A stretch of DNA of 6,635 bases from an uncultured Lachnospiraceae bacterium (GTDB lineage: Bacteria > Bacillota > Clostridia > Lachnospirales > Lachnospiraceae), in the NCBI GenBank assembly GCA_949283905.1, contig CASDUB010000014.1, positions 1 through 6,635 of the forward strand. The letters are read 5' to 3'. Within the stretch, counting starts at the first letter, position 1; every line of letters starts with the position of its first letter. The position numbers were made by a program, and so were the translations under genes. The notes below the pieces were generated by a model. The model was given only the letters and a program-made list of their open reading frames with translations, was not told the origin of the DNA and did not search any database. This document shows positions 1 to 6,633 of this stretch, in pieces.

Positions 1-143
1 ACCTGCATCAAGGCGTTGCCCAGCATCGCGGCAACAACGCTGATCAAAATAAATACCACTACAAGCGCGAATTCACGTTTATGTCTTGCGGTGATATAAT
101 CCATTAAACGTGCTATTGTGCTTCGCTCTGTCTTATTATTCAT
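1..143 (-). CDS. ABC exporter half-transporter, partner subunit (N-terminal fragment)
   Basis: Only the first 47 codons are in the window; the gene runs off the left edge. Translation from the ATG at 143-141 gives a start MNNKTERSTIARLMDYIT, then a basic patch (ARHKREF, residues 19-25) and a hydrophobic run (residues 26-46) that looks like the first membrane helix of a type IV (ABCB-like) exporter. The ATG lies inside the last codons of the preceding exporter gene, giving an 8-base overlap (136-143). It has a strong ribosome binding site, AAAGGAGG, at 159-152, also inside that gene. This overlap and order is standard for heterodimeric exporters, where the second gene encodes the half with the intact catalytic residues. 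That assignment is inferred, because no ATPase domain is visible here. The gene is expected to be co-transcribed and translationally coupled with its neighbour. Confidence 0.82.
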   Translation of the reverse strand, partial: MNNKTERSTIARLMDYITARHKREFALVVVFILISVVAAMLGNALMQ

Positions 144-1896
144 CTTCAGCGCCTCCTTTCTGCTGTGATTCGTAAACTTCCCTATATATGTCATTGTTTT
201 TCAGAAGTTCTTCATGCGTACCGATGGCATTTATCATACCTCTGTCCATTACGATAATGCGGTCGGCGTCTTCCACAGACGATATACGCTGCGCTATGAT
301 GATCTTTGTCGTTTCCGGAATATATGAACGGAAAGCCGAACGAATAAGAGCATCTGTTTTTGTATCTACAGCCGATGTGGAGTCATCCAGAATAAGGATT
401 TTCGGTTTTTTCAGAAGGGCTCTGGCTATACAAAGCCTCTGCTTCTGTCCTCCCGATACGTTTGTACCGCCCTGTTCAATATATGTATCATATCCGTCAG
501 GAAACGCCGAGACAAAATCATCTGCCTGGGCAAGTTTGCATACTTCCACTATCTCATCGTCAGTAGCATTTTCATTTCCCCATCGGAGATTTTCTTTGAT
601 ACTTCCTGAAAACAGCACGTTTTTCTGAAGCACCATGGCTACCGAATTACGAAGGGCTTCCAGATCGTATTCACGCACATCCCTGCCGCCTACCGTAACT
701 TTTCCGACAGTAGCGTCATAAAGCCTTGGTATAAGCTGAACAAGAGATGATTTTCCTGATCCTGTTCCTCCGATTATACCGATCGTCTCTCCTGAACGTA
801 TATGCAGATCAATGTCCTTCAGACAGCACTTATCAGGATCTCCGACATAGCTGAAGTTTACATGATCAAATACGATATCTCCGTCTTTGATCTCTTCTAC
901 CGGAGATTCAGGATTCGTTATGCTCGATTCCTCATTTAAGATTTCTCTGATACGTATGGTAGATTCACGCGCCATCATCAGCATTACATAAACCATCGAA
1001 AGCATCATCAGTGACATAAGGATCATCATCGCGTAGCTGATCAGATTCTGCAGCTGTCCTGTAGTCATGCCAATGCCGCCGACAACCGCTGTATTGTTTG
1101 ATCCTACGATAGCCTTTGCTCCAAGCCACGCTACAAGAGTAAGACAGACATATATACCCAGCTGCATAACAAACGGGTTGTATGCTACCATCAGCTCCGC
1201 CTTCGTAAAGTTTGTTTTAATGTCATTTGATATTTTTTCAAACTTTTGGATCTCATGATCTTCACGAACAAAACCCTTTACTACACGGATACCGTGAAGA
1301 TTTTCCCTGACAACGCCATTGAGACGGTCATAAGTCCTGAACACACGCTGGAAAATAGGATGCGTCGCATTTGCAAGTTTAATCAGACCAAAAAGCAATA
1401 CCGGGATCAGAATTATATAGATCAGACCAAGCTGCCAGTTGATGCTGAATGCCATGACAAGAGCGCAGATAATGCTGATTGGAGATCTTGAAACGATTCG
1501 AAGAACCATCATCAGTGCCATCTGCACGTTCATTACATCCGTTGTCATACGTGTTACCAGACTGTTGGTAGAAAATTTATCGATATTTGAAAAAGAAAAT
1601 CCCTGAATGCGGTCAAACATTTCGTTTCGCAGATTTTTTGAAAGACCTGCTGCCGCTTTGGTAGATGTCCATCCGGCGATCGTACCGACGACAAGTGAAA
1701 ATACCGCAAGTATCAAAAGACGCACGCCATAACTCCAGATAATATCCATTGACGCGTTTGGCTTGGAAAGCTCATCAATAAACTGACCGATCGTTATTGT
1801 TAAGAACAATTCGCCAAAAACTTCCAATATGACCCAGATAGGCGTTAAAATGGCATCTTTTTTATACTGTTTTAAATACTTTAGTAATTGATTCAT
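136..1896 (-). CDS. ABC exporter half-transporter, degenerate-site subunit (multidrug/lipid exporter type)
   Basis: This 586-residue membrane protein has the usual length and order of a bacterial half exporter: six membrane helices (about residues 15-40, 58-78, 137-155, 157-178, 244-265 and 281-308), then an ATPase domain from about 340. Walker A is GGTGSGKSS (376-384), the Q-loop glutamine is Q424, the signature is VSGGQ (480-484) and Walker B is LILDD (501-505). Two catalytic positions are changed: aspartate D505 replaces the Walker B glutamate, and Q536 replaces the switch histidine (IIIAQR). The same pair of changes is known in the degenerate-site half of heterodimeric exporters such as Thermotoga TM287/288. 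This half should therefore pair with the product of the overlapping downstream gene and contribute its intact signature motif to the partner's active site. The start ATG (1896-1894) follows AGGAGGT at 1914-1908. Substrate cannot be read from sequence; drugs, lipids or peptides are all possible. Confidence 0.93.
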   Translation of the reverse strand: MNQLLKYLKQYKKDAILTPIWVILEVFGELFLTITIGQFIDELSKPNASMDIIWSYGVRLLILAVFSLVVGTIAGWTSTKAAAGLSKNLRNEMFDRIQGFSFSNIDKFSTNSLVTRMTTDVMNVQMALMMVLRIVSRSPISIICALVMAFSINWQLGLIYIILIPVLLFGLIKLANATHPIFQRVFRTYDRLNGVVRENLHGIRVVKGFVREDHEIQKFEKISNDIKTNFTKAELMVAYNPFVMQLGIYVCLTLVAWLGAKAIVGSNNTAVVGGIGMTTGQLQNLISYAMMILMSLMMLSMVYVMLMMARESTIRIREILNEESSITNPESPVEEIKDGDIVFDHVNFSYVGDPDKCCLKDIDLHIRSGETIGIIGGTGSGKSSLVQLIPRLYDATVGKVTVGGRDVREYDLEALRNSVAMVLQKNVLFSGSIKENLRWGNENATDDEIVEVCKLAQADDFVSAFPDGYDTYIEQGGTNVSGGQKQRLCIARALLKKPKILILDDSTSAVDTKTDALIRSAFRSYIPETTKIIIAQRISSVEDADRIIVMDRGMINAIGTHEELLKNNDIYREVYESQQKGGAEDE

Positions 1897-1917
1897 GCCT
1901 TAATTTTACCTCCTGTT

Positions 1918-1940
1918 GCTAAAAATGCTGCTAAAAAATG
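1918..1940. repeat. Short imperfect direct repeat in exporter mRNA leader
   Basis: GCTAAAAATG (1918-1927) is followed two bases later by GCTAAAAAATG (1930-1940), which has one extra A. The repeat lies in the predicted 5' leader of the exporter mRNA, just upstream of its ribosome binding site. It could be slippage-derived or chance in AT-rich DNA; no function is evident. Confidence 0.4.
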
Positions 1941-1977
1941 TGTGTTCAGAGGAAAATCTCCCATTCCCACAGATACT

Positions 1978-2005
1978 ATTATAAGTTTATTTTGTTGAAT
2001 GTAAA
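1978..2005 (-). promoter_or_regulatory. Candidate sigma-A promoter for the exporter operon
   Basis: On the minus strand, TTTACA (2005-2000) is one base off the -35 consensus. It is followed after 16 bases by a perfect TATAAT (1983-1978). Transcription would start near 1971 and give a leader of about 75 bases before the exporter ATG at 1896. This is the best promoter match in the divergent gap. Its -35 box shares base 2000 with the -35 box of the regulator's candidate promoter on the other strand. Confidence 0.62.
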
Positions 2006-2023
2006 TTTAGACTATGTTATCAT
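1995..2023 (+). promoter_or_regulatory. Candidate sigma-A promoter for the LysR-family regulator
   Basis: TTGAAT (1995-2000) and TATCAT (2018-2023) are separated by 17 bases, the optimal spacing. Transcription would start near 2030, leaving a leader of about 28 bases with the ribosome binding site. The region it occupies also contains the -35 box of the divergent exporter promoter, so the two promoters could not easily hold polymerase at the same time. Confidence 0.55.
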
Positions 2024-2025
2024 AC

Positions 2026-2040
2026 ATAAGAATATCTTAT
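2026..2040. promoter_or_regulatory. Candidate LysR-type operator (T-N11-A inverted repeat)
   Basis: ATAAGAATATCTTAT is a perfect inverted repeat with 6-base arms around a 3-base centre. It fits the T-N11-A pattern of LysR-family boxes (T2027, A2039). It lies just after the regulator's candidate -10 box, spanning its predicted start site, and is centred about 62 bases upstream of the predicted exporter start. Both positions are typical of sites through which LysR-type proteins repress themselves and activate a divergent target. The AT-rich surroundings make a chance palindrome possible. Confidence 0.55.
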
Positions 2041-2057
2041 TAATAAAAGAGGTTTTT

Positions 2058-2948
2058 ATGAATACAATGCAACTATCCTGCTTCTTAGCAGTAGCTGAAA
2101 CCCTCAGTTTTGCGCGTGCTGCCGAAAGACTTCATGTCACGCAGCCTGCCGTAACCCAACAGATCCACTCGCTTGAGACAGAGCTTGACGTTCAGCTTTT
2201 CAGACGTACAACAAGGACGGTTGAGCTTACGCATGCCGGCATCCTGTTCCTGGATGACGCAAAAGCAGTAATGGGCATCTATGAGCGTGCTCAGAAACGT
2301 GCGGAGTACAGCGCAGACGACACAAGGGAACCTTTTACAATAGGTTTTCACTCCCACCGTGAAGCCTTCGCCATAAAAATACTGTTACGGAAAATGAAAG
2401 AACGCTTTCCGAATATTTATCCCGTATTTCGTATAATTCCTTTTCAGCATCTTTATCAGAGGCTTTCAGATGAGGTGGTAGACGTTGTTGTATCTTTCAG
2501 GGAAAGCGGATTCAAAAAAGGTATAGAATACTGCGAACTTACAAAATTCAACGCCGTCGCCCTGATGGAAGCGGAAAATCCGTTAACGTCACAAAACGGT
2601 CTGTATCTGCGCGATCTTGAAAAAGCCCCTATTGTCGCTATCGATCCTCAGAGCTGTCAGGCTGACTATAAAAAAATAGTGCACAGGATAATTGAACATA
2701 AATTTCCGGCCGATGTTTATATCTGTGATTCGATAGAAACTGCTATAACTCTTGCCGAAGCCGGATACGGCATTTCGATTCTGCCTGAACTTCCGAAATT
2801 CCAAAACAAAAGAATGCGTCAGCTGCCTATAATAGACGCCGAGCCGATGTCATACGGCGTTTATTATAAGGCTTTATCGGGATATCCCCGCCGAAAAGCA
2901 TTTGTAGAATTGGCGAAGGAAATTTTCAGCGAACCGAATCTCTTATGA
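2058..2948 (+). CDS. LysR-family transcriptional regulator
   Basis: This 296-residue protein has the usual length and two-domain layout of a LysR-type regulator. The N-terminal winged helix-turn-helix covers about residues 1-60, including ARAAERLHVTQPAVTQQIHS (residues 20-38 region) and LFRRTTRTVELTHAG (48-61 region). A linker helix follows, then an effector-binding domain from about residue 92 to 290 with the family-typical AGYGISILPELP near 235-246. I chose the ATG at 2058 because AAAAGAGG (2045-2052) sits five bases upstream and the LysR homology begins at once. The frame is open back to 1938, but those 40 codons are AT-rich leader crossing the promoter and operator. An ATG three codons later is possible but less well placed. 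The gene is divergent from the ABC exporter, which makes that operon its most likely target. The effector is unknown. It converges on the liv operon, sharing a terminator with it, so control of liv is less likely on position alone. Confidence 0.93.
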   Translation: MNTMQLSCFLAVAETLSFARAAERLHVTQPAVTQQIHSLETELDVQLFRRTTRTVELTHAGILFLDDAKAVMGIYERAQKRAEYSADDTREPFTIGFHSHREAFAIKILLRKMKERFPNIYPVFRIIPFQHLYQRLSDEVVDVVVSFRESGFKKGIEYCELTKFNAVALMEAENPLTSQNGLYLRDLEKAPIVAIDPQSCQADYKKIVHRIIEHKFPADVYICDSIETAITLAEAGYGISILPELPKFQNKRMRQLPIIDAEPMSYGVYYKALSGYPRRKAFVELAKEIFSEPNLL

Positions 2949-2960
2949 CATTTTGCCGCA

Positions 2961-3014
2961 AAAAAGGAGGGTGCATATGCAGCTTACAATTGCCGCATAT
3001 GCGCTCTCCTTTTT
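2961..3014. terminator. Bidirectional terminator between convergent genes
   Basis: The arm at 2961-2980 pairs with 2995-3014 over 20 base pairs, with two G-U wobbles in the plus-strand RNA and a 14-base loop (2981-2994). The arms end in A and T runs, so each strand ends in a T run: TTTTT plus further T-rich DNA to about 3029 on plus, and six T's on minus. It lies between the stop codons of the LysR gene (2948) and livF (3033) and should end both transcripts. The stem contains GCATATGC in both arms. Confidence 0.88.
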
Positions 3015-3032
3015 AATTTTTTAAAATTTCCG

Positions 3033-3734
3033 TCAGCCTCCGAGGTAGGCTTTTCTTACTTTTTCCGATTTGATGAGCTCTTCACCCGTTCCTGAAAGAG
3101 TTATCTTGCCTGACTCAAGTACATACGCACGATCCGCTATTGAAAGCGCCATCTGCGCGTTCTGCTCTACAAGCAGGATCGTTGTTCCGGCCTTATGAAG
3201 ATCATCTATTATCTTGAATATCTCATCTACAAGAATAGGCGCAAGACCCATCGACGGCTCATCGAGCATGAGAAGTTTAGGGTGCGACATCATCGCTCTT
3301 CCCATCGCGAGCATCTGCTGCTCACCGCCTGAAAGTGTTCCGGCGATCTGTTTTCTTCTCTCTTTAAGTCTCGGGAAATGTGAATATACGACTTCCAATG
3401 TGGGCGCAATCGTATTATTTGCTGCAGTGTAAGCTCCCATCGCAAGATTTTCTTCAACCGTCATCTGAAGGAATATTCTTCTTCCTTCCGGACAGTGCGC
3501 AAGTCCCATAGATACAAGTTTATGAGCCGGTACATTGTGAATGTCTTTTCCCATAAATTCTATAGAACCTGTTCTCGAACGCAAAAGACCCGAAACTGTA
3601 TGCAGCGTTGTGCTCTTTCCGGCGCCGTTTGAACCGATCAGAGTTACTATCTCGCCTTCTTGTACATCAAAGGAGATGTCCTTAACGGCATGAATATTTC
3701 CATAATATACATTTATATTATTTACATGTAACAT
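3033..3734 (-). CDS. livF: Branched-chain amino acid-type ABC importer, ATPase LivF
   Basis: This 233-residue cytoplasmic ATPase matches the LivF family in length and along its whole sequence. It has Walker A GSNGAGKST (34-42), signature LSGGEQQ (134-140) and Walker B LLMLDEP (154-160). Its switch region reads LLVEQNAQMAL, and its end reads VRKAYLGG, a family hallmark. The glutamine at the switch position (Q191) is normal for LivF, unlike in the exporter above. Together with LivG it powers uptake through the LivH/LivM channel. The ATG at 3734 lies four bases after the livG stop, with AAAGGAG at 3750-3744 inside the end of livG. It is the last gene of the operon and is followed by the terminator at 2961-3014. 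Substrates of this family include leucine, isoleucine and valine, but related importers carry urea, amides or other amino acids. Confidence 0.95.
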   Translation of the reverse strand: MLHVNNINVYYGNIHAVKDISFDVQEGEIVTLIGSNGAGKSTTLHTVSGLLRSRTGSIEFMGKDIHNVPAHKLVSMGLAHCPEGRRIFLQMTVEENLAMGAYTAANNTIAPTLEVVYSHFPRLKERRKQIAGTLSGGEQQMLAMGRAMMSHPKLLMLDEPSMGLAPILVDEIFKIIDDLHKAGTTILLVEQNAQMALSIADRAYVLESGKITLSGTGEELIKSEKVRKAYLGG

Positions 3735-3738
3735 GCGA

Positions 3739-4596
3739 TCATTCTCCTTTCTGTTTTCCGAGATAAGCTTCTATTACGGCCGGATTATTCTGGATTTCTT
3801 CTGCCGTTCCCTTGGCGATGACTTTACCGAAGTTAAGTACGCAAATGCCCTCGCAGATACCCATTACAAGCTGCATATCATGCTCGATAAGAAGGATCGC
3901 TATCTTAAATTCATCACGGATTCTTGAAATTGTTTCCATCAGCTCGATAGTTTCATTTGGGTTCATTCCGGCTGCCGGCTCATCCAGAAGAAGGAGCGAG
4001 GGATTAGTTGCGAGGGCCCTGATGATCTCAAGACGTCTCTGCGCTCCGTAAGGAAGCGCACCCGCCTGCCATCCTGCCAGATTTTTCATATTGAATATCG
4101 AAAGAAGCTCCATCGCCTTTTCATGCATTTCTTTTTCTTTCTTCCAGTAATTAGGAAGTCTGAACACGCCTTCAAATGTATTGTACTTCATAGTATTGTG
4201 AAGTCCGATCTTTACGTTATCCTCGACGGTAAGATTGTTGAAAAGACGAATATTCTGGAATGTACGGGCTATACCAAGTTTATTGATCTGCGTTGTATTC
4301 ATACCTGCAGTATCTTTTCCGTTAAGCAGGATATTTCCGCTTGTCGGCTGGTATACTTTTGTAAGAAGGTTAAATACTGTTGTCTTGCCCGCACCGTTCG
4401 GTCCGATAAGTCCCGCTATCTCCGTTTTTCCGATGATTATATTAAAATCATCCACAGCCTTAAGACCGCCGAACTGAATGCCGAGACGATGGCACTCCAG
4501 TACCGGATGTTTGTCTACGTCCTGTTCAGGGATGATAGACTGCGTAGGGAAAGGCACCATATGACTCTTTTTTATTTTATCCGACTGATAAGCCAT
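3739..4596 (-). CDS. livG: Branched-chain amino acid-type ABC importer, ATPase LivG
   Basis: This 285-residue cytoplasmic ATPase has a full set of motifs: Walker A GPNGAGKTT (65-73), Q-loop Q114 (ARTFQNIRLF), the family-type signature LPYGAQRRLE (181-190), Walker B LLLLDEP (201-207, catalytic E206) and switch H239 (LLIEHDM). The LivG-type IQFGGLKAVDDF begins at residue 40, so the protein has about 30 extra residues before the usual family start. An internal ATG at codon 13 has only a weak AAGAG site. The first ATG (4596) has a strong AGGAGGGG at 4611-4604 and overlaps the livM stop by one base (TAATG), so I keep the long form. It pairs with LivF under the LivH/LivM channel. Confidence 0.95.
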   Translation of the reverse strand: MAYQSDKIKKSHMVPFPTQSIIPEQDVDKHPVLECHRLGIQFGGLKAVDDFNIIIGKTEIAGLIGPNGAGKTTVFNLLTKVYQPTSGNILLNGKDTAGMNTTQINKLGIARTFQNIRLFNNLTVEDNVKIGLHNTMKYNTFEGVFRLPNYWKKEKEMHEKAMELLSIFNMKNLAGWQAGALPYGAQRRLEIIRALATNPSLLLLDEPAAGMNPNETIELMETISRIRDEFKIAILLIEHDMQLVMGICEGICVLNFGKVIAKGTAEEIQNNPAVIEAYLGKQKGE

Positions 4597-5672
4597 TATT
4601 CATCCCCTCCTTCAGCATTTGTTTTTATCTTTCTTCTGATTAAGAGTCCGCCGATAAACTGACGTATCTTCTTATTGTTTGTCGCGATCATAACAACGAT
4701 AAGAACTATCGCGTATACGAGCATACGGTAATCCGAGAAAGCACGGAGCATTTCCGGAAGCACGTAAAGGATCGTTGTCGCGATAATAGTTCCGAGAATA
4801 TTTCCGAGTCCTCCGAGTACAACGAATACAAGAATAAGGATCGATGTATTGAAGTTGAATTTCGAAGCGACGATACTTGAATAGTTAAGTCCGTACAATA
4901 CGCCCGCAGCTCCTGCGATTCCCGCCGAAAGAACAAATGCGATCATTTTATATTTTGTAATATTAAGACCTGTAGCCTCAGCAGCGATACGGTCGTCACG
5001 GATCGCCATTACGGCACGTCCCGTGCGGCTGTTGATAAAGTTCTGAATGATAAACAGAACTACGATTATCATGATAAATCCTGCAACGAACGTCGAGATA
5101 GTTTCTGTTCCGACCGCTCCCTGAGCGCCCTGAATAATTGTCTTCCCACTTTCCGTCATATGAAGGTCTTCAACGCCCATAGTACCTGTAACATTAAATA
5201 CGATATGAAGACCGTTTTCATCAACTCCGACTATAAGACATGTAATGATGTCTTTGATGATCTCGCCGAACGCAAGCGTTACGATGGCAAGGTAGTCGCC
5301 GCGCAGTCTGAGTACCGGAATACCGATAAGGAAACCTGCCAATGCAGCGAACAGCGCGCCGATGATTACTGCAACAAATAAACGTACTCCAGTGTTCGGG
5401 ATCGAAGCCGATAAACTCTCCGATGTTATTACGCCGACAAATGCGCCGACACTCATGAATCCCGCGTGTCCGAGGGACAGTTCTCCGAGAACGCCTACGC
5501 AAAGATTAAGCGCCAGAGCCGCAACTATGTAGCAGCATGTCGGAACAAGAAGCGCCATCTGTGCTCTTCCCAATACGCCATTAGATAAAACACTCAAAAC
5601 GATAAATGCAGCAATAACAACTATATATGGAATAGTGCCTTTTCGTCTGAGGCTGTTTTTGTTTGTTAACAT
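4596..5672 (-). CDS. livM: Branched-chain amino acid-type ABC importer, permease LivM
   Basis: This 358-residue membrane permease has repeated hydrophobic segments (for example about 14-33, 40-62, 96-120, 194-212, 244-262, 275-305 and 315-331). The LivM-type motif GELSLGHAGFMSVGAF covers residues 63-78. The cytoplasmic coupling loop GRAVMAIRDDRIAAEATGLN at 218-237 docks onto the ATPases in this family. It forms the transmembrane channel with LivH. It is shorter than E. coli LivM, which has an extra N-terminal region, but normal for Gram-positive homologues. The ATG at 5672 follows GGAGGT at 5685-5680, 14 bases after the livH stop. The stop overlaps the livG start, suggesting coupled translation. 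The C-terminus is basic then acidic (RRKIKTNAEGGDE) and lies after the last helix. Confidence 0.94.
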   Translation of the reverse strand: MLTNKNSLRRKGTIPYIVVIAAFIVLSVLSNGVLGRAQMALLVPTCCYIVAALALNLCVGVLGELSLGHAGFMSVGAFVGVITSESLSASIPNTGVRLFVAVIIGALFAALAGFLIGIPVLRLRGDYLAIVTLAFGEIIKDIITCLIVGVDENGLHIVFNVTGTMGVEDLHMTESGKTIIQGAQGAVGTETISTFVAGFIMIIVVLFIIQNFINSRTGRAVMAIRDDRIAAEATGLNITKYKMIAFVLSAGIAGAAGVLYGLNYSSIVASKFNFNTSILILVFVVLGGLGNILGTIIATTILYVLPEMLRAFSDYRMLVYAIVLIVVMIATNNKKIRQFIGGLLIRRKIKTNAEGGDE

Positions 5673-5686
5673 ATTTTATACCTCCA

Positions 5687-6565
5687 TCAGACTTTCTCAG
5701 ATATCTTCTTGCCCAGAATACCGACAGGTCTGAACAGAAGAACAACGATCAATACTGCAAATACAACTGAGTTCGCAAGCTGTGTCGAAATATAAGCTTT
5801 TGTGAGAGATTCGATTATACCGAGCAGAAGACCGCCGATAAAAGCTCCCGGAACAGAACCTATTCCTCCGAATACGGCAGCCGTAAACGCCTTGATACCC
5901 GGCATTGAACCGGTTGTAGGCATAAGCGTAGGATATGCCGAACAAAGAAGGACACCTGCGATCGCCGCAAGAGCGGAACCGATTGCGAAAGTAATTGAGA
6001 TAGTTCTGTTTACGTTAATTCCCATTAACTGAGCGGCGCCCTTATCTTCAGAGCAGGCTCTCATGGCTTTTCCGATCTTTCCTTTGTTGATGAATATCTG
6101 AAGGCAGATCATTATAACAACACAAACGATAACCGTAACGATCGATACGATAGAAATGTTGAGTTTTCCTCCGGCCAGCGATAATGTACCTGTAATTACA
6201 GGAGTATAAGATACAGGATTTGCTCCCCATATAAGCTGAGCTGCATTCTGAAGGAAATACGATACGCCGATCGCAGTAATAAGAACCGCCAGTGATGTTG
6301 CCTCACGAAGGGGCTTATAAGCAAGACCTTCGATGAGAACTCCAAGAACAGTACAGACAATAACTGCCAGCAGAATAGCCACTCCCGCAGGCAATCCTGA
6401 GCTGTTCATGGCGATAAACGAAACATATCCTCCGATCATGATTACATCACCATGAGCGAAGTTAAGCATTTTTGCAATACCATAAACCATTGTATATCCG
6501 AGCGCTATAAGAGCATATACGCTTCCCAGACTCAGACCGCTTATTAAATAAGATAAGAATTCCAT
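5687..6565 (-). CDS. livH: Branched-chain amino acid-type ABC importer, permease LivH
   Basis: This 292-residue membrane permease begins with the LivH hallmark: GLSLGSVYALIALGYTMVYG covers residues 10-29 and is followed by LNFAHGD (34-40). The ATPase-coupling loop is GKAMRACSEDKGAAQLMGIN (165-184). The later segment KAFTAAVFGGIGSVPGAFIG (225-244) and the ending LLFRPVGILGKK are typical of the family. I place the start at the ATG at 6565-6563, where family homology begins. It has a modest GGGGAA site at 6576-6571, five bases upstream. The frame can be extended nine codons to a TTG at 6592, but that extension covers the ribosome binding site and lacks homology. It is the first liv gene in the window; gene order H-M-G-F matches the classical operon. 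The binding protein expected with this importer is not present and may lie upstream, past the right edge. Confidence 0.95.
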   Translation of the reverse strand: MEFLSYLISGLSLGSVYALIALGYTMVYGIAKMLNFAHGDVIMIGGYVSFIAMNSSGLPAGVAILLAVIVCTVLGVLIEGLAYKPLREATSLAVLITAIGVSYFLQNAAQLIWGANPVSYTPVITGTLSLAGGKLNISIVSIVTVIVCVVIMICLQIFINKGKIGKAMRACSEDKGAAQLMGINVNRTISITFAIGSALAAIAGVLLCSAYPTLMPTTGSMPGIKAFTAAVFGGIGSVPGAFIGGLLLGIIESLTKAYISTQLANSVVFAVLIVVLLFRPVGILGKKISEKV

Positions 6566-6596
6566 ATAAATTCCCCGTTCATCTATTGACAATTTA

Positions 6597-6633
6597 TTAG
6601 AAAAGACTGCCGATAGTTTTAACGGCAGCCTTT
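6597..6633 (-). terminator. Hairpin with short T run upstream of livH (weak terminator or attenuator)
   Basis: On the minus strand, AAAGGCTGCCG (6633-6623) pairs with CGGCAGTCTTT (6612-6602) over 11 base pairs with one G-U wobble and a 10-base loop. The minus strand then reads TTTTCTAAT, a short, interrupted T tract. It ends only about 36 bases before the livH ATG, leaving no room for a full promoter after it. This suggests a leaky terminator following an upstream gene, with livHMGF expressed by read-through. An alternative is a leader attenuator. The upstream gene itself is outside the window. Confidence 0.68.

Noticed and set aside
1938..2057. A 40-codon N-terminal extension of the LysR-family gene in the same open frame
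   Set aside because: It crosses the candidate promoter and operator, has no LysR homology and no good ribosome binding site. The ATG at 2058 has a well-spaced AAAAGAGG.
3033..3734. Missing switch histidine in LivF (VEQN) as a possible degenerate ATPase
   Set aside because: The VEQN sequence is normal for the LivF family, including E. coli LivF as I recall it, so it is not unusual here.
3733..3742. An earlier ATG overlapping the livG stop as the livF start
   Set aside because: It is out of frame with livF. The ATG at 3734 has properly spaced AAAGGAG and starts the family homology.
4123..4662. A 179-codon plus-strand open frame opposite livG and the end of livM
   Set aside because: It is antisense to well-supported liv genes, resembles no known protein and has a low-quality composition. 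The same holds for the other plus-strand frames at 188-628, 1067-1258, 1246-1491, 3214-3432, 3733-3927, 3812-4051, 4235-4477, 5160-5381 and 5802-6032.
5221..5502. Minus-strand alternative frames inside the liv permeases (also 4706-4936, 5697-5945 and 6048-6230)
   Set aside because: They are out-of-frame shadows of livM and livH, rich in Arg, Cys and Ser, with no independent start signals.
6566..6592. A nine-codon livH extension starting at TTG
   Set aside because: It would translate through the ribosome binding site of the better ATG at 6565, and LivH homology begins at that ATG.
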